From Rhodococcus triatomae (lineage in GTDB: Bacteria > Actinomycetota > Actinomycetes > Mycobacteriales > Mycobacteriaceae), in the NCBI RefSeq assembly GCF_014217785.1, contig NZ_CP048814.1:1550001-1614000 (forward strand): DNA of 64,000 nt, in the 5' to 3' direction. A program made the translations under genes and the position numbers. The notes beneath the pieces are model-generated. The model worked only from the letters and a program-made list of their open reading frames with translations. It did not search any database and was not told the origin of the DNA. This document shows, piece by piece, positions 1-13,028 of this stretch (position 1 is the stretch's first letter; each line of letters starts with the position of its first letter).

Positions 1-2743
1 CGTCGGCCAGGGTCGTCTCACCCATCGGCGTGTGCATGACGGTGTGCAGCGCACCGGCGAGTGCGTCCGGATCGAGGTCCGCCAGCTGCGCGGCCACCGC
101 ATCCCGGCACGCCCGCACGAGTTCACCCCGCAGATCCCCGGTGCCGGTGTCGACGTGTTCGAGCACCTCGTGCACGAGGGTGCCGAACTCGGTACCGCCG
201 GGAAAGTCGTTCATCGGCGAGAGCAGCCCCGCCTCGGGCTCGGGGACGAGCGCCGCCGACACCGAGTCCTCCGGCTCGTCGGTGATCCCCGGATCCTCGC
301 TCTCGCTCCCCGTGGTCGCCACCGCCTGCTCGTGCGCCGAACTCGTGAGCGCCGAATACGACGTCCGTCGCCACACGAGATCGAGAGTGCGGGCGAACGT
401 GGCGACGGCCAGATCCGTGACCGGTGTCCCGCCACGGGTGTACCGCTGCACCCGCGCCGCCGACGCCGGCTCGACCGAGATGACCGCCGCCGCCTGTGCG
501 GGCCACGCTTCGAGCCGGTGCACCGCGTGCGCGTCCTCCGGGACCTTGGCCACCTCGACGGGTTCCGCGACCCCCGGCTCCCGGCCGAAGATCAACCGGT
601 GCAACGGTGCCCGGGAGGTCGATGCCGCGGGCGCCCACCACGCCACGAGCCGGCTCCGGGCACGAGTGGCCGCGACGTACAACAGTCGCAGCTCCTCCCC
701 TGATTCCTCGGCATCCGCCCGGCGGCCACGGTCGCGGTATCCGGGACCGTCCCGGCCGCCGACGTCGAGGATGCGGCGGCCCTCGTCGTCGTGCAGCAGC
801 CGAGTGGCCGGGTAGGGATTCTTCGCGGCATCCCAGGCGAACGGCAGGTAGACGATGGGGAATTCGAGCCCCTTGCTCGCGTGCACGGTGGCGATCTGCA
901 CCGCGTCCGCGTCGCTGTCCAGACGCCGGCTGCGGTCGGCGCCGCCGCCCGCGATGGGGTCCTCGATACGCTCGGTGAGCCAGCGGGTCAGCTCCGCCAG
1001 GCCCATCGACTCCTCCGCCGCCGCCCGGCCGAAGAGCTGCGCGAGATGCCGGATGTCGGTGAGTGCCCGCTCGCCGGACGTCACCGACAGCAGCCGCTGC
1101 TCCAATCCTGTTTCGGCGGAGATCCTCTCGTACACCGCGGCGAAGCCGGTGCGGTGGAAGATCGCGGACAGCTCGCGGAGCCAGCCTGCCATCCGGCCGA
1201 CGGCATCCTCTGCCTCGGAATCGAGCCGTTCCGGCGACCAGCCCAGGACCGGGGTGAGTGCGGCCAGCCGCACCCGGTCCCCACGGTGCGGTTGTTCCAG
1301 CGCCTGCAGCACCCACAGCCAGTGCGTCGCGCTCTCGGTGGCGAACACGCTGGCGCCTCCGGCCAGGACCGAGGGGACGCCGACCTCGTCCAATGCCTCA
1401 CGGACCAGGTCGATCTGGGCCCGCGTGCGTACCAGGATCGCAACGTCGCCCGGCGCCACCGGCCGCGGGCCCGCCGGACCACCGGTGAGCGACGCCCGCC
1501 CGTCGAGAAGTCCGACGACGTCGGCCGCCAGATCTTCCGCGACCCGGCGGCGCACCGCGCCGACCGCGGGGAAACCCGTCTTCCCCAGGGGGCCGAGGCC
1601 GGTGCGGGTGAGGTAGCGCAGCCGCAGTGGCGCGTCCGGCTCGCCGGCTGCCGGATTCAGCCTCCGCTCGGAGTGGTTGGCTTCCACCGGCCGCACCGTG
1701 ATGTCCGGATGCCCGAGCGCTGCGCCTCCGTACAGGTGCTCGAGTGCCTCGATCAGAGGGGCGTCGCTGCGCCAGTTCATCGCGAGGTCCTCGTGCCTGT
1801 CGGCGTGCCGGACCGCATCGAGATAGCTGAGTACCTCGGCGCCGCGGAAGGCATAGATGGCCTGCTTCGGATCACCGACGAGTACGAGGGTGCGGGCACC
1901 GTGGAAGGCACGCCGGATGATGTCCCACTGCAGTGGGTCGGTGTCCTGGAACTCGTCGACGAGCACGATCCGGTAGTGATCGCGCACCCGGCGACAGGCG
2001 GATTCGCCGTGGTCCGGGTCCGTGAGCACACCGTGCAGCAACACGAGCAGGTCGTCGAAATCCCGGACACCGGCGAGCCGCTTGCGCCGGGCGACCTCCT
2101 CACGCACGGCGCGCGAGAACGCGACACGGTGCCCGGCGGCCGTCTCGGTGTCCGCATCGGGCGCCAGCACCGCCTGACGATCTCGGACAACGGCACGGGC
2201 CAGCTCCCGGGCGTCGCGGGGAGCGAACGGCGGCGGTCCGTCCCGCCGCGCGTACGCCTGCAGGTAGACGTCGTCGGCGGCCTCGACGGCCAGGTCGTCG
2301 ACCGACTCCACGAGGGTCACGTCCGCATCGGACTCCCCGGCGATACCGAGACCGTCGAGCATCCGCTGGCAGAAGCTGTGCGTGGTGACGATCGTGCCGG
2401 CATCGAAGTCCGCCAGCGCCTGCACCAGCCGTCGCCGACGCTGCTCGACCGTCTCGGCATCGGCGTCCGCGAGCAGCCTCGCCAACGGGTCCGATCCCGA
2501 CCGCGCGGCATCCGGATCCGCGAGGGCGGCCGCGGTGACGGTGAACCGCTCCCGCGTCCGCTCCCGCAATTCCTGAGTGGCGGCACGACTGAACGTGACC
2601 AGCAACAGATCCGCGACGTCCGCGTGCCCCTCGGCGACGTAGCGGGTGGCCAGGCCCACGATCGTGTACGTCTTCCCGGTACCGGCACTCGCCTCGAGCA
2701 CGGTCGTCCCGGTGGGCAGCGGACCGAGCAGATCGAAGCTCAC
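1..2743 (-). CDS. recB: RecB, exodeoxyribonuclease V beta subunit (partial, 3' end outside window)
   Basis: UvrD/Rep-type helicase subunit of the RecBCD double-strand-break repair nuclease. The reading frame opens at a GTG (2743-2741) behind AGGTGGGG and stays open to the window edge, giving 914 residues. A Walker A EASAGTGKT lies near residue 15, the Walker B-like DEFQDTDP near 260 followed by GDPKQAIYAFRG near 290, and the late helicase motif VHASKGLEFP near 620. These are RecB signatures. The C-terminal nuclease domain is expected beyond position 1, since actinobacterial RecB proteins are usually about 1,100 residues. The start overlaps the recC stop by 4 nt (GTGA), so the two are translationally coupled; recD would be expected next, outside the window. 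Certain for family; length unverified. Confidence 0.93.
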   Translation of the reverse strand, partial: MSFDLLGPLPTGTTVLEASAGTGKTYTIVGLATRYVAEGHADVADLLLVTFSRAATQELRERTRERFTVTAAALADPDAARSGSDPLARLLADADAETVEQRRRRLVQALADFDAGTIVTTHSFCQRMLDGLGIAGESDADVTLVESVDDLAVEAADDVYLQAYARRDGPPPFAPRDARELARAVVRDRQAVLAPDADTETAAGHRVAFSRAVREEVARRKRLAGVRDFDDLLVLLHGVLTDPDHGESACRRVRDHYRIVLVDEFQDTDPLQWDIIRRAFHGARTLVLVGDPKQAIYAFRGAEVLSYLDAVRHADRHEDLAMNWRSDAPLIEALEHLYGGAALGHPDITVRPVEANHSERRLNPAAGEPDAPLRLRYLTRTGLGPLGKTGFPAVGAVRRRVAEDLAADVVGLLDGRASLTGGPAGPRPVAPGDVAILVRTRAQIDLVREALDEVGVPSVLAGGASVFATESATHWLWVLQALEQPHRGDRVRLAALTPVLGWSPERLDSEAEDAVGRMAGWLRELSAIFHRTGFAAVYERISAETGLEQRLLSVTSGERALTDIRHLAQLFGRAAAEESMGLAELTRWLTERIEDPIAGGGADRSRRLDSDADAVQIATVHASKGLEFPIVYLPFAWDAAKNPYPATRLLHDDEGRRILDVGGRDGPGYRDRGRRADAEESGEELRLLYVAATRARSRLVAWWAPAASTSRAPLHRLIFGREPGVAEPVEVAKVPEDAHAVHRLEAWPAQAAAVISVEPASAARVQRYTRGGTPVTDLAVATFARTLDLVWRRTSYSALTSSAHEQAVATTGSESEDPGITDEPEDSVSAALVPEPEAGLLSPMNDFPGGTEFGTLVHEVLEHVDTGTGDLRGELVRACRDAVAAQLADLDPDALAGALHTVMHTPMGETTLAD

Positions 2744-5700
2744 GGCTGCCCCACCTGCTCCGCCGCGAGCAGCGGCGACCACAGCTCGAGCGCGACATCC
2801 CCGAAGCCGGACGGCTCCACCGTTCCCGCCGCGGCGGCGAGCGCATCCAGTTCCGCCACGCGTCCGTGCAGATAGACCATCACCCGATCCTCCCGATCGC
2901 CGAACTTGCCGGACCAGCACCGATCGGCGGCCGCCAGAGCCTCGGCCGGGTCGTCACCGCGAACTCGTCTCTCCGCGTAGGCCTCCGAGGCGGTCGGCGA
3001 CACCGGCAGCGGCGCACACAGTCCGCGATCCCGCAGGGCGACCAGGCGGCGCAGCACACTCGCCGCGTCCTCCGGAGCCGTCAGGGTCGAGCGCCACGCC
3101 GGCCGATGTCCGCTGCCGCGACCCGTCGTCACCGCCGTCCGCACCGCACCCTCGGAGTGCACCGCGACGGCGAGCAATTGCACCCAGGCCGCCATCCGAT
3201 GCTTCGGCGCCAACCGTGAGAAGGACGACCGCACCAGCACGCCGTCGCGGATACCGGACACCGTGCCGCTCAACCGCCGCCCGGCACCGAGGTCGACCGA
3301 GACGTAGGCGGTGTCCGGGTCCGGCCCGTACAGCGGCAGGCACGCGTCCGCGAGCGCGTCGACCGCCCTCTCGATGTCCGCGAGCGCCAGGTTACCCAGC
3401 GCGAACGGCGGCAGCGTCCCGCGCCGCCATTCCGCAGCCCGGAACCGGGCCGGATCCTCCCCGGCGAGTCGGGATGCCAGCATCCGCTCGCCGATGTCCC
3501 AGCGCTGCAACGGGTCCAGCTCCACCGCCAGCGAATCCGACAGTGCCTCGTCGAGCTCGGGAACCCGGACGCCGAGTCGTTGCCGCAGGAACGCCTGAGC
3601 GGGATTGACCAGGAACGCCACCAGATCCGTCAGGTCGACGTCCGACTCCGGCACGGGAGCCAGCGTGACTCCGGCGGCGGAGGGTGCCGGCTGTGCCGGA
3701 CGTGCGGCCGCACGCGCCCCCGCCAGCGCAGCGCGGTCGAACCCGAACGGCCGTTCCGGCACGAAATTCGACGGATCGAACGGCTGCAACGGATGCCGGG
3801 TGAGCACACCGGTCTCCTCGACCGCGCCACCGGTCATTCCGGCGAGCACGTCCATCAGCCCCCCGAGCGGAATCGCCGGTGGACGGCGGCCACCGGTCAC
3901 CGGGTCCGCGCCGGTGTAGAACAACAGCAGCCGCTGCCCCGCCGACATGATCGCGTCCAGCAGCAGCTGGCGGTCCTCGCTCCGGTGGTCTCGTTCGCCG
4001 ATCAGCGGCTCACCCGCGCAGACGTCGTCGCCGTCGATGCCGGCCGACCGGGGAAACACGTCGTCGTCCAGGCCGAGCAACGCCACCACCCGATGCGGCA
4101 CCGACCGCATCGGCACCATCGTGCACACGGTGAGTTCGCCGGTCCGGAAGTTCGCCCGGGTGGGCCGCCCGGCGAGCCGCGCGGCGAGCATCGCGCGCAC
4201 GTCGGCGAGCTGTAGCCGCCGGTCGCCACCGAACTCCGTGGCCTCGGCCAGTTCCCGACGGGCCTGCCCCTGCTGCCAGTCGTCCCGCGGGCTCGTCGCG
4301 GTGACCAGATCCAGCGCACGTCCGAGTACTCGCCCCCAGTGCTCGACCGAATGCGGGCCCGCGAGATCGCGCAGGACGACGTCGAGCCGATCGACGAACT
4401 CCGAGAATCGTCCGGCGAGGTCGATGTCGCTGGAATCGACGTCACCGAGCGGGAGCGCGAGCCCGAGCCATCCGTCCTCGTCGGAGCAGGCGCCGAGGAG
4501 GATCCGATCGAGTGCCGTGCCGAACGTGTTCTGCGGAAACTCGGCCAGACCGAATCCGGCGCGCTGTCGCGGGCCGATCCCCCACCGCGCCCCGGACTCG
4601 GCCGTCCACTCCCGCAACCGCTCGAGGTCGTCGTCGGTGAAATCGAAGCGCGTCCGGACCGGAGTGGAATCCGCGAGATCGAGGAGCGCGCTCGCGTTGA
4701 CCCTGCCCTCCGCGAGAACGAGCAACGTGGCGACCACGTCGAGCACCGGATTGGTACGGCGCAGACCACGGTCCGCCAGCCGCACCCGGAGCCGATGGCC
4801 CGGGTGCTCGTGTTCGGGTTCTCCTGCCGCGCCGAACACCGCACGCACCAGTGGCGCGTAGGTCTCGACATCGGGACACATCACGATGACGTCTCGCGGT
4901 TCGAGGGTGGGGTCGTCGGCGAACGCGTGTAGCAGCGCCTCCCGCAGCACCTCGACCTGCCGGGCCGGACCGTGACACGCGTGCACCGTGACCGATCCGT
5001 CCGCAGCGGCCGGACTCGGCGGCCGATCGTGGACGACGTCGTCCTGCAGAGCGCCGAGCAGCGAGGCCGCCGCCGGGGCACCCTGGTGGTGGACGTGTTC
5101 CGCCGACAACCGGCCGATGCGGTACTGCATCTCACGCACGTCGCGGGACAACGCCGCCAGCAACGGATTCCGTACCTCCAGCGCGCCGTCGTCCTCGGCG
5201 CGGCGCACCGGTGGTGCGGCGGTCACGAGCTCGTCCCACATGCGCGGGCTCGGATGCGGGAGCCACAGATGGACGTCGCGATGGGCGGCCAGCGCGTCGA
5301 GCACGGCGAGCTGGTCGGTGGCCAGACGGGTGGGACCGAACAGCGAGAACCTGGACGGCAGCTCCGACAGGTCCGGCCGGTCCCGCAGTTGCGCACAGAT
5401 GTCGGGCAGCCGTTCGGCGGGGCTCGGCGCGTCCACCTTGCGCCGCACCCGCCGGAAGAGCTCGGCCTGCCAGAGCTGGTCCGCTGCGAGGGCGTTTCCC
5501 GCGCCGTCACCTACACCATCGGGGGCCCACCCGGTATCGGAGACCTGCCCGGTATCGGAAACCCAGGCGGCGAGCATCGCGGGACGCTGGGACGCGTACG
5601 CGCGCAACAACGACACCACGTGCAGCGCGGTGGCGTAACGCCTGCGCGAGCGGTACTCGTCGTCGCCACCGCCGAGATGCCGGGCCAGCGGTGCCGCCCA

Positions 5701-6036
5701 CTCCTCGGCCATGCTGTCGTCGATCACCTCGAGCACCGTCCACACCAGTCGCTCCGGCGACCACGGGTCGTCCTCCGGCGCCACGCGCGCCACCGCGGCG
5801 GCAGCTTCGTCGACGAGACGGGCCGGCGACGGGAACGCGATGTTGGCGGCCACGCCGTCGGATCCGGCGTCGGCGCCGAGTTCGGCGGACAGCCGCTGAG
5901 TCAACCAACGCTCGACACCCTTGGCCGGGACGGCGATCACCTCGGCGGCGAACGGATCGTCGAGGGGAGCGCTCAGCAGGCGACCGAGTTCGGCGGCGAG
6001 CGTGTCGGTTCGCTCGGCCCGGTGCACTCTGAGCAC
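2740..6036 (-). CDS. recC: RecC, exodeoxyribonuclease V gamma subunit
   Basis: RecC recognises Chi and scaffolds the RecBCD complex. I chose the GTG at 6036 because GGGAGGG sits 7 nt upstream and the protein then begins with the conserved-looking VLRVHRAERTDTLAAEL; an in-frame start 12 codons earlier (6072) has no comparable ribosome site. The product is 1,098 residues, normal for the family, and contains the RecC-like PAKGVERWLTQRLS near residue 40 and the HACHGPARQVEVLREALL helicase-like segment near 345. A short tandem loop (SDTGQVSDTGW) lies near residue 180. It is followed directly by recB with a 4-nt overlap. Identification rests on the length, segment similarity and the recB partner. 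Confidence 0.92.
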   Translation of the reverse strand: MLRVHRAERTDTLAAELGRLLSAPLDDPFAAEVIAVPAKGVERWLTQRLSAELGADAGSDGVAANIAFPSPARLVDEAAAAVARVAPEDDPWSPERLVWTVLEVIDDSMAEEWAAPLARHLGGGDDEYRSRRRYATALHVVSLLRAYASQRPAMLAAWVSDTGQVSDTGWAPDGVGDGAGNALAADQLWQAELFRRVRRKVDAPSPAERLPDICAQLRDRPDLSELPSRFSLFGPTRLATDQLAVLDALAAHRDVHLWLPHPSPRMWDELVTAAPPVRRAEDDGALEVRNPLLAALSRDVREMQYRIGRLSAEHVHHQGAPAAASLLGALQDDVVHDRPPSPAAADGSVTVHACHGPARQVEVLREALLHAFADDPTLEPRDVIVMCPDVETYAPLVRAVFGAAGEPEHEHPGHRLRVRLADRGLRRTNPVLDVVATLLVLAEGRVNASALLDLADSTPVRTRFDFTDDDLERLREWTAESGARWGIGPRQRAGFGLAEFPQNTFGTALDRILLGACSDEDGWLGLALPLGDVDSSDIDLAGRFSEFVDRLDVVLRDLAGPHSVEHWGRVLGRALDLVTATSPRDDWQQGQARRELAEATEFGGDRRLQLADVRAMLAARLAGRPTRANFRTGELTVCTMVPMRSVPHRVVALLGLDDDVFPRSAGIDGDDVCAGEPLIGERDHRSEDRQLLLDAIMSAGQRLLLFYTGADPVTGGRRPPAIPLGGLMDVLAGMTGGAVEETGVLTRHPLQPFDPSNFVPERPFGFDRAALAGARAAARPAQPAPSAAGVTLAPVPESDVDLTDLVAFLVNPAQAFLRQRLGVRVPELDEALSDSLAVELDPLQRWDIGERMLASRLAGEDPARFRAAEWRRGTLPPFALGNLALADIERAVDALADACLPLYGPDPDTAYVSVDLGAGRRLSGTVSGIRDGVLVRSSFSRLAPKHRMAAWVQLLAVAVHSEGAVRTAVTTGRGSGHRPAWRSTLTAPEDAASVLRRLVALRDRGLCAPLPVSPTASEAYAERRVRGDDPAEALAAADRCWSGKFGDREDRVMVYLHGRVAELDALAAAAGTVEPSGFGDVALELWSPLLAAEQVGQP

Positions 6037-6212
6037 GTGCGCCCCCTCCCGGAATGTAGGTCGCCCGGCCACTGCCCGCGCCGTCGTCGACGGGGCGTCC
6101 GAACTCTCGGCCGATCCTAGTGGCGACCCCCGACGGACTCCGTCGTCCGACCCACGCGGCGCTCCTACGGATCGCGGGTTCCCGTCGGCGTGCTCTCGAT
6201 ACCCGGCACTAC

Positions 6213-6226
6213 TAGAACTTGTTTCG
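6213..6226. promoter_or_regulatory. Near-match KstR-type operator
   Basis: TAGAACTTGTTTCG matches the KstR palindrome TNNAACNNGTTNNA at seven of its eight fixed positions (last A is G). It lies 100 bp upstream of the acetoacetate-decarboxylase-like gene and 177 bp upstream of recC in the divergent intergenic region. The other KstR-type boxes in this window use the same TAGAAC half-site. Binding is inference. Confidence 0.4.
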
Positions 6227-6325
6227 ATTTCATGTCATCGTAGTGATGCCCTGACCGCGGCCCTTCTCTTGCGCGCTCGCGCCGGGCCGGACGATGACAG
6301 GCTCCACTCTGCGGGGAGGATGGAC

Positions 6326-7045
6326 ATGAGCGCTCACGAGGTACTCGGCCGGACGGTCGAGATGCCGGTACGGGTGCGTGCCGCCACGGCATTCACAGCC
6401 GCGTACTCGGTACGGGCCGATGCGGTGCAGGAGTCCATCGCCCACACCGGGCTGCGCGCACTGCGGTATCGGTCCGGGCGCGGCATCTGCATGCTGGTGT
6501 TCGTCGACTACATCGACGGCGACCTCGGTCCGTACAACGAGTTCGCCGTCGCGGTCCTGGTCGGCGAACCGGGCGCACCCGCGAGCGTGGCCGCGGGCAT
6601 CCGGGCCGCGGCCACCGGCCGGGCCGGTGCCCTCATCCACCATCTCCCGGTGGACGGGGAGTTCACCCTCGCCGCCGGACGGGGGATCTGGGGCTTCCCC
6701 AAGACCATGGCCGAGTTCGAGGCCGACCACCGGACGCGCACCGCGGCGCTCGGCGCGGACGGGCAACTGATCGCGCGGCTGTCGGTGGCGCCCGGCCTTC
6801 CCGTCCCGGGAGGCACGAGTACCTCGCTCGCCGCCTACGCGCACCTCGACGGGCTGACCCGACGCACGACGTGGCAGATGCGAACCCGGGGCCTGCGGAG
6901 CCGTCCGGGCGGAGCCGCTCTCGACCTGGGCGAGCACCCCGTCGCGGACGAATTGCACAGCTGGGGGCTGCCGCGCCGCGCGCTGTTCACCTCGGTGATC
7001 CCCGAGATGGAGATGACTTTCGGCGACGCCGACACGGTGCGCTGA
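6326..7045 (+). CDS. Acetoacetate decarboxylase family protein
   Basis: A 239-residue protein of the acetoacetate decarboxylase (ADC) fold, cytosolic. The ATG at 6326 is preceded by GGGGAGG at 6-7 nt; an ATG two codons upstream overlaps that site and is less likely. The family core is visible: DGDLGPYNEFAVAV near residue 70, HHLPVDGEFTLAAGRGIWGFPK near 105-126 and a closing segment ending at 239. The Schiff-base lysine of true ADC should be Lys126 in GFPKT, but the second lysine of the usual PKK pair is Thr here, so decarboxylase activity is uncertain. The gene is alone between recC (divergent) and the ceramidase (same strand, 131 bp downstream). A KstR-like box upstream hints at a link to sterol or ketone metabolism. 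Confidence 0.8.
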   Translation: MSAHEVLGRTVEMPVRVRAATAFTAAYSVRADAVQESIAHTGLRALRYRSGRGICMLVFVDYIDGDLGPYNEFAVAVLVGEPGAPASVAAGIRAAATGRAGALIHHLPVDGEFTLAAGRGIWGFPKTMAEFEADHRTRTAALGADGQLIARLSVAPGLPVPGGTSTSLAAYAHLDGLTRRTTWQMRTRGLRSRPGGAALDLGEHPVADELHSWGLPRRALFTSVIPEMEMTFGDADTVR

Positions 7046-7176
7046 TCGATTTCCCCCTCGCCCCGGGCGGTGACGCGGGCTACACTCTTGGACACTCGAC
7101 CAGTTCCCTCGCTCGGTTTCCCAGGCCCCAGCCCGTCCACTGTCCGCGCCTCGGCGCGCGCACCGAAAGGAACGCC

Positions 7177-9234
7177 GTGGCATCGATCCACCGACGCACC
7201 GTGCTCGCCGGAGCAGCCTCCGCTCCCCTGCTCGCCGTGGCTGCTGCCGCCCTCCCGGCGGGCGCAGCCGCAGCGGCCGCGCCTGCCGGCTCGCAGCGCA
7301 GCGCACCGTCCGGCGGGATGCACGTCGGTGTCGGCGTGTCCGACGTGACGGGGCCGGTCGCGGAGATCGGCATGATGGGGTATTCGAGTTTCGACCAGCG
7401 GGCCGAGGGTCTGCACCAGCGCACCCGGGCCCGGGCCTACGTGTTCGCCGAGAACGGGGAACGTGCCGTCTACGTGTGCGTCGACACGTGCATGATCTTC
7501 CAATCCGTGCACGACGCCGTGCTCGATCGGCTGGGCGAGCGCTTCGGCGACCTCTACACCGAGCGCAACGTCATGCTCACGGCCGTCCACTCCCACGCGG
7601 CCTGCGGGGGCGCCTCGCACAACTACGCCTACAACCTCGCCCTCCTCGGCTTCGAGCCGCTGGTGTTCGATTCCGAGGTCGCCGGGATCGTCGAGGCGAT
7701 CGTCGCCGCCCACGACGACCTGGCACCGGGCACCGTCTCGTTCGGACGCACCGAACTCGTCGACGCGAGCGTCAACCGGTCCCGCGAGGCGTTCGAGCGC
7801 AACCCGGCGTCCGATCGCGACTACTACCCTCGGGGGATCGACCCGTGGATGCGTGTGTTTCGTATCCGCCAGGGCGGCAAGGATGTCGGAGCGATCAACT
7901 GGTTCGCGACGCACTGCGCGTCGCTGACCAACGAGAACCTCCTGATCTCCGGCGACAACAAGGGCGCCGCCGCCTACTTCTGGGAGCACGACCACGAAGG
8001 AGTCCGATACCTCGACGGCACACCGGGTTTCGTCGCCTGCTTCCCGCAGACCAACAGTGGGGACATGTCTCCGAACCTGAATCTGTCACCCGGAAGCGGG
8101 CCCACCGAGGACGAGTTCGAGAACACACGCATCATCGGGGAACGGCAGGTCGCCGCCGCCCGCACCGCCTGGGCCGCCGCGAGCGAGTCGCTCTCCGGCG
8201 GCATCGACAGCCGAATCCTGTACCTGGACATGTCCGATCAGGCCGTCGACGGGCGGTTCACGCCCCACGGCGAGTCCGGCCACACCACACCCGCCTGCAT
8301 CGGTGCGGCGATGAGCGCGGGGAGCACCGAGGACGGACCGGCCCTCCCGGTCTTCCCGGAAGGCACCAGGAACCCGCTCGTCGACGCTCTCGGCGGAATG
8401 GACGCGCCTGTCCCGGGATGGCTACAGGACGCCCAGGCCCCGAAGCTGGTGCTCGTCCCGGTCGGACTGCTCCCACCGGGCGGATGGGTACCGCGAATCC
8501 TCAAGATCCAGTTGATGCGCATCGGGCAGTACTACCTCGCGGCCGCACCGGCCGAGTTCACCGTCGTCGCGGGCCTGCGGGTTCGTCGCACCGTCGCGGC
8601 GGAGCTCGGCGTCCCGCTGGAGAACGTCCTCTTCCAGGGCTACGCGAACTCGTACGCGAGCTACTGCACCACGCCGGAAGAATACGAGGCACAGCACTAC
8701 GAAGGCGGATCGACACTGTTCGGCCGCTACACCCTGCCCGCCTACCAACAGGGATTCGCGCGGCTGGCGGCGGCGTTGCGAGAGGGCAGCGACGTCCCCC
8801 GCGGGCCGGCACCGGAGGACCTGTCGGCGTTCCAGCCCGGCTTCAACCCGGCCGTGGAGGCCGACGTACCCGCGCCGGGACGGTCGTTCGGCGAGGTACT
8901 GGTCGCGCCCGAGTCGGCGTCGCCGGGGCAGCAGGTGGCGGTCGAGTTCGTCGCCGGCCATCCGAAGAACGACCTGCGGAGGCGGAGCACCTTCTTCGAA
9001 GTCCAGCGACGAGACGGGGGTCGGTGGATCCGGCACGCGGACGACAGCGACTGGGAGACGAAGTTCCGCTGGACCCGCACCGCACCCGGGCAGTCGACCG
9101 TCCGGATCACCTGGGACGTGCCGGACGGGACCCCTGCGGGCGACTATCGCGTCGTCTACTTCGGCGCGGCCCGTGACGGCGCGGGCGCGATCACCCAGTT
9201 CACCGGGACGTCCGGCGAGTTCCACGTCTCCTGA
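7177..9234 (+). CDS. Neutral/alkaline ceramidase, exported
   Basis: Hydrolyses ceramide to sphingosine and fatty acid; predicted extracellular or envelope-bound. The GTG start at 7177 follows GAAAGGA. Residues 5-35 form a twin-arginine-like signal (HRRTVLAG then a hydrophobic Ala-rich stretch ending near AAAAAP). Mature-domain hallmarks of neutral ceramidases follow: VHSHAACGG and FATHCASLTNE with the zinc-ligand histidines, NRSREAFERNP, and QTNSGDMSPN holding the nucleophilic Ser, then a C-terminal Ig-like domain from about residue 570 (GRSFGEVL). The 685-residue length is normal. Actinomycetes lack sphingolipids, so the substrate is probably from a host or the environment. The gene ends at a long inverted repeat shared with the 15.1-kb locus. 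Confidence 0.92.
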   Translation: MASIHRRTVLAGAASAPLLAVAAAALPAGAAAAAAPAGSQRSAPSGGMHVGVGVSDVTGPVAEIGMMGYSSFDQRAEGLHQRTRARAYVFAENGERAVYVCVDTCMIFQSVHDAVLDRLGERFGDLYTERNVMLTAVHSHAACGGASHNYAYNLALLGFEPLVFDSEVAGIVEAIVAAHDDLAPGTVSFGRTELVDASVNRSREAFERNPASDRDYYPRGIDPWMRVFRIRQGGKDVGAINWFATHCASLTNENLLISGDNKGAAAYFWEHDHEGVRYLDGTPGFVACFPQTNSGDMSPNLNLSPGSGPTEDEFENTRIIGERQVAAARTAWAAASESLSGGIDSRILYLDMSDQAVDGRFTPHGESGHTTPACIGAAMSAGSTEDGPALPVFPEGTRNPLVDALGGMDAPVPGWLQDAQAPKLVLVPVGLLPPGGWVPRILKIQLMRIGQYYLAAAPAEFTVVAGLRVRRTVAAELGVPLENVLFQGYANSYASYCTTPEEYEAQHYEGGSTLFGRYTLPAYQQGFARLAAALREGSDVPRGPAPEDLSAFQPGFNPAVEADVPAPGRSFGEVLVAPESASPGQQVAVEFVAGHPKNDLRRRSTFFEVQRRDGGRWIRHADDSDWETKFRWTRTAPGQSTVRITWDVPDGTPAGDYRVVYFGAARDGAGAITQFTGTSGEFHVS

Positions 9235-9245
9235 CCACTCCCCTT

Positions 9246-9300
9246 CCGGCACAATGTCACACCGGTTTCGTTGGATCGAACCGATGTGACATTGTGCCGG
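9246..9300. repeat. Inverted repeat A between convergent genes (terminator-like)
   Basis: Arms of 22 nt (9246-9267 and 9279-9300) pair with one mismatch around an 11-nt loop. The arm reads CCGGCACAATGTCACA then CGGTT. It sits between the 3' ends of the ceramidase gene and hsaB, so it could terminate both. No T-run follows on either strand. A second copy with the same arm lies at 15074-15126, also between convergent genes. Confidence 0.75.
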
Positions 9301-9338
9301 AGTGCCGGACAGGCGGATGGGACACGACGCAGCGCGGG

Positions 9339-12881
<3,543 letters not shown>

Positions 12882-12925
12882 TGGACGCTCCTGTCTGATT
12901 CGTTCGTTCACCTGTCTTCTGAGAC

Positions 12926-12939
12926 TAGAACACGTTCCC
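12926..12939. promoter_or_regulatory. KstR-type operator (near match), hsaA side
   Basis: TAGAACACGTTCCC matches TNNAACNNGTTNNA at seven of eight fixed positions. It lies 45 bp upstream of the hsaA start in the hsaA-kshA divergent region, placed to control hsaADCB. KstR is the TetR-family repressor of cholesterol genes in mycobacteria and rhodococci; its gene is not in this window. Confidence 0.65.
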
Positions 12940-13028
12940 ATTCATGTCGAGAGTCCGGCAAAATGCCTGATCATCGGATTTTCTGTGCGGCGATTCTGCG
13001 CGAAATCTAGCCATGGCTGCCAAAATTC

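Noticed and set aside
791..2875. 694-codon plus-strand frame opposite recB
   Set aside because: Helicase motifs are all on the minus strand; this frame has none.
6037..6072. Earlier ATG start for recC
   Set aside because: There is no ribosome site at suitable spacing, whereas GTG 6036 has GGGAGGG just upstream.
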